DNA from: an uncultured Bacteroidales bacterium | GTDB lineage: Bacteria > Bacteroidota > Bacteroidia > Bacteroidales > FEN-979 | Length of the DNA: 60,911 nt | Assembly (NCBI GenBank): GCA_903885595.1 | Contig: CAISJJ010000013.1 | Coordinates: 1-60,911 of the forward strand | Direction: 5' to 3' | Shown here: in pieces, positions 60,858 to 60,911 of the stretch | Numbering within the stretch: position 1 is the first letter of the stretch | Layout: every line of letters begins with the position of its first letter | The notes under the pieces: generated by a model | Seen by the model: the letters and a program-made list of their open reading frames with translations, nothing else | Told to the model about the DNA's origin: nothing | Databases searched by the model: none | Made by a program: the position numbers and the translations under genes

Positions 60858-60872
60858 CGCACCTACGGCGCG
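60858..60872 (+). repeat. 15-bp repeat CGCACCTACGGCGCG, copy 3
   Basis: Direct repeat of the copy at 60808. Confidence 0.85.
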
Positions 60873-60911
60873 CATGGAAGAAGGTCACTGTCCCATATGT
60901 TAACTTCACTG

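Larger units (their letters stand above)
60516..60911. other. Intergenic stretch with repeats, no gene seen
   Basis: The 396 bp to the right edge hold no convincing gene. A minus-strand frame (60691-60909) runs through repeat sequence and is not supported. The stretch holds four hairpin repeats, listed separately. Confidence 0.6.

Noticed and set aside
60691-60909. Minus-strand frame of 72 residues at the right edge
   Set aside because: It runs through the GCNCC-GTA-GGNGC repeats and gives an Arg/Gly-rich product with no domain; it is a frame opened by the repeats.
1-60911. tRNA, rRNA, CRISPR, integrase or transposase genes
   Set aside because: I found no cloverleaf-like segment, no regularly spaced repeats with unique spacers and no DDE, HUH or tyrosine-recombinase motifs. 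Small RNAs could be missed by eye.

Overview
The window looks like a chromosomal segment of an uncultured, probably anaerobic or microaerobic member of the Bacteroidota. The evidence is DUF5686 and TonB-dependent outer-membrane proteins, a Reg_prop/Y_Y_Y sensor kinase, general absence of Shine-Dalgarno sequences, and several -7 boxes of the Bacteroidota type (TAnnTTTG). I see no rRNA, tRNA, CRISPR array, transposase or phage gene. The assignment rests on pattern recognition only.

Left part (1-6.3 kb): envelope and housekeeping genes, namely a DUF5686 barrel protein cut by the window edge, lptB, pssA, an alginate-export-like porin, queA and tatA. Next comes a sulfur region (6.5-17 kb) with sulfide:quinone oxidoreductase, a DUF1641 protein, a one-cysteine DsrC/TusE protein and a DsrE-like protein. 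These converge on an FNR-type regulator, which is divergent from a tight operon: NifX-like protein, class V aminotransferase, two-cysteine DsrC, DsrM-like membrane cytochrome, DsrK-like iron-sulfur protein and cysteine desulfurase. A cysteine synthase with a cysteine-rich tail follows. No dsrAB, dsrJ, dsrO or dsrP is visible. I read this as a candidate persulfide/trisulfide relay that joins cysteine-derived or sulfide-derived sulfur to the quinone pool through DsrC and DsrMK.

Middle part (17-26.8 kb): a small secreted Cys/Gly-rich calcium-motif protein, an ECF sigma / anti-sigma / Spy-like stress cassette, tatC, a PspC/LiaF-like pair and an alpha/beta hydrolase. Then follows a compact cluster of lysine 2,3-aminomutase, two different ATP-grasp ligases and a GNAT acetyltransferase, which suggests synthesis of a beta-lysine amide or peptide.

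Right part (26.8-60.9 kb): a minus-strand signalling and transport operon (soluble histidine kinase; REC-SpoIIE phosphatase; STAS protein; an ABC permease fused to two substrate-binding domains; ATPase; a lipoprotein binding protein). It diverges from a plus-strand run of nSTAND-WD40 ATPase, TonB-dependent receptor, formyltransferase-like enzyme, nucleotide-transporter-HEAT fusion and a large periplasmic-propeller histidine kinase. Then come a zinc alcohol dehydrogenase, a lipoprotein, an ABCG-type transporter with an FHA-like N-terminus, a BMP-family lipoprotein and an RND efflux operon. Two families of short intergenic palindromes occur: a CCCTGACAGGG type (five places) and a GCNCC-GTA-GGNGC type clustered at the right edge.

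The best candidates for an undescribed system are the DsrC-DsrMK-desulfurase operon, the KamA-ATP-grasp-ATP-grasp-GNAT cluster, and the fused ABC transporter linked to a phosphatase/STAS switch.
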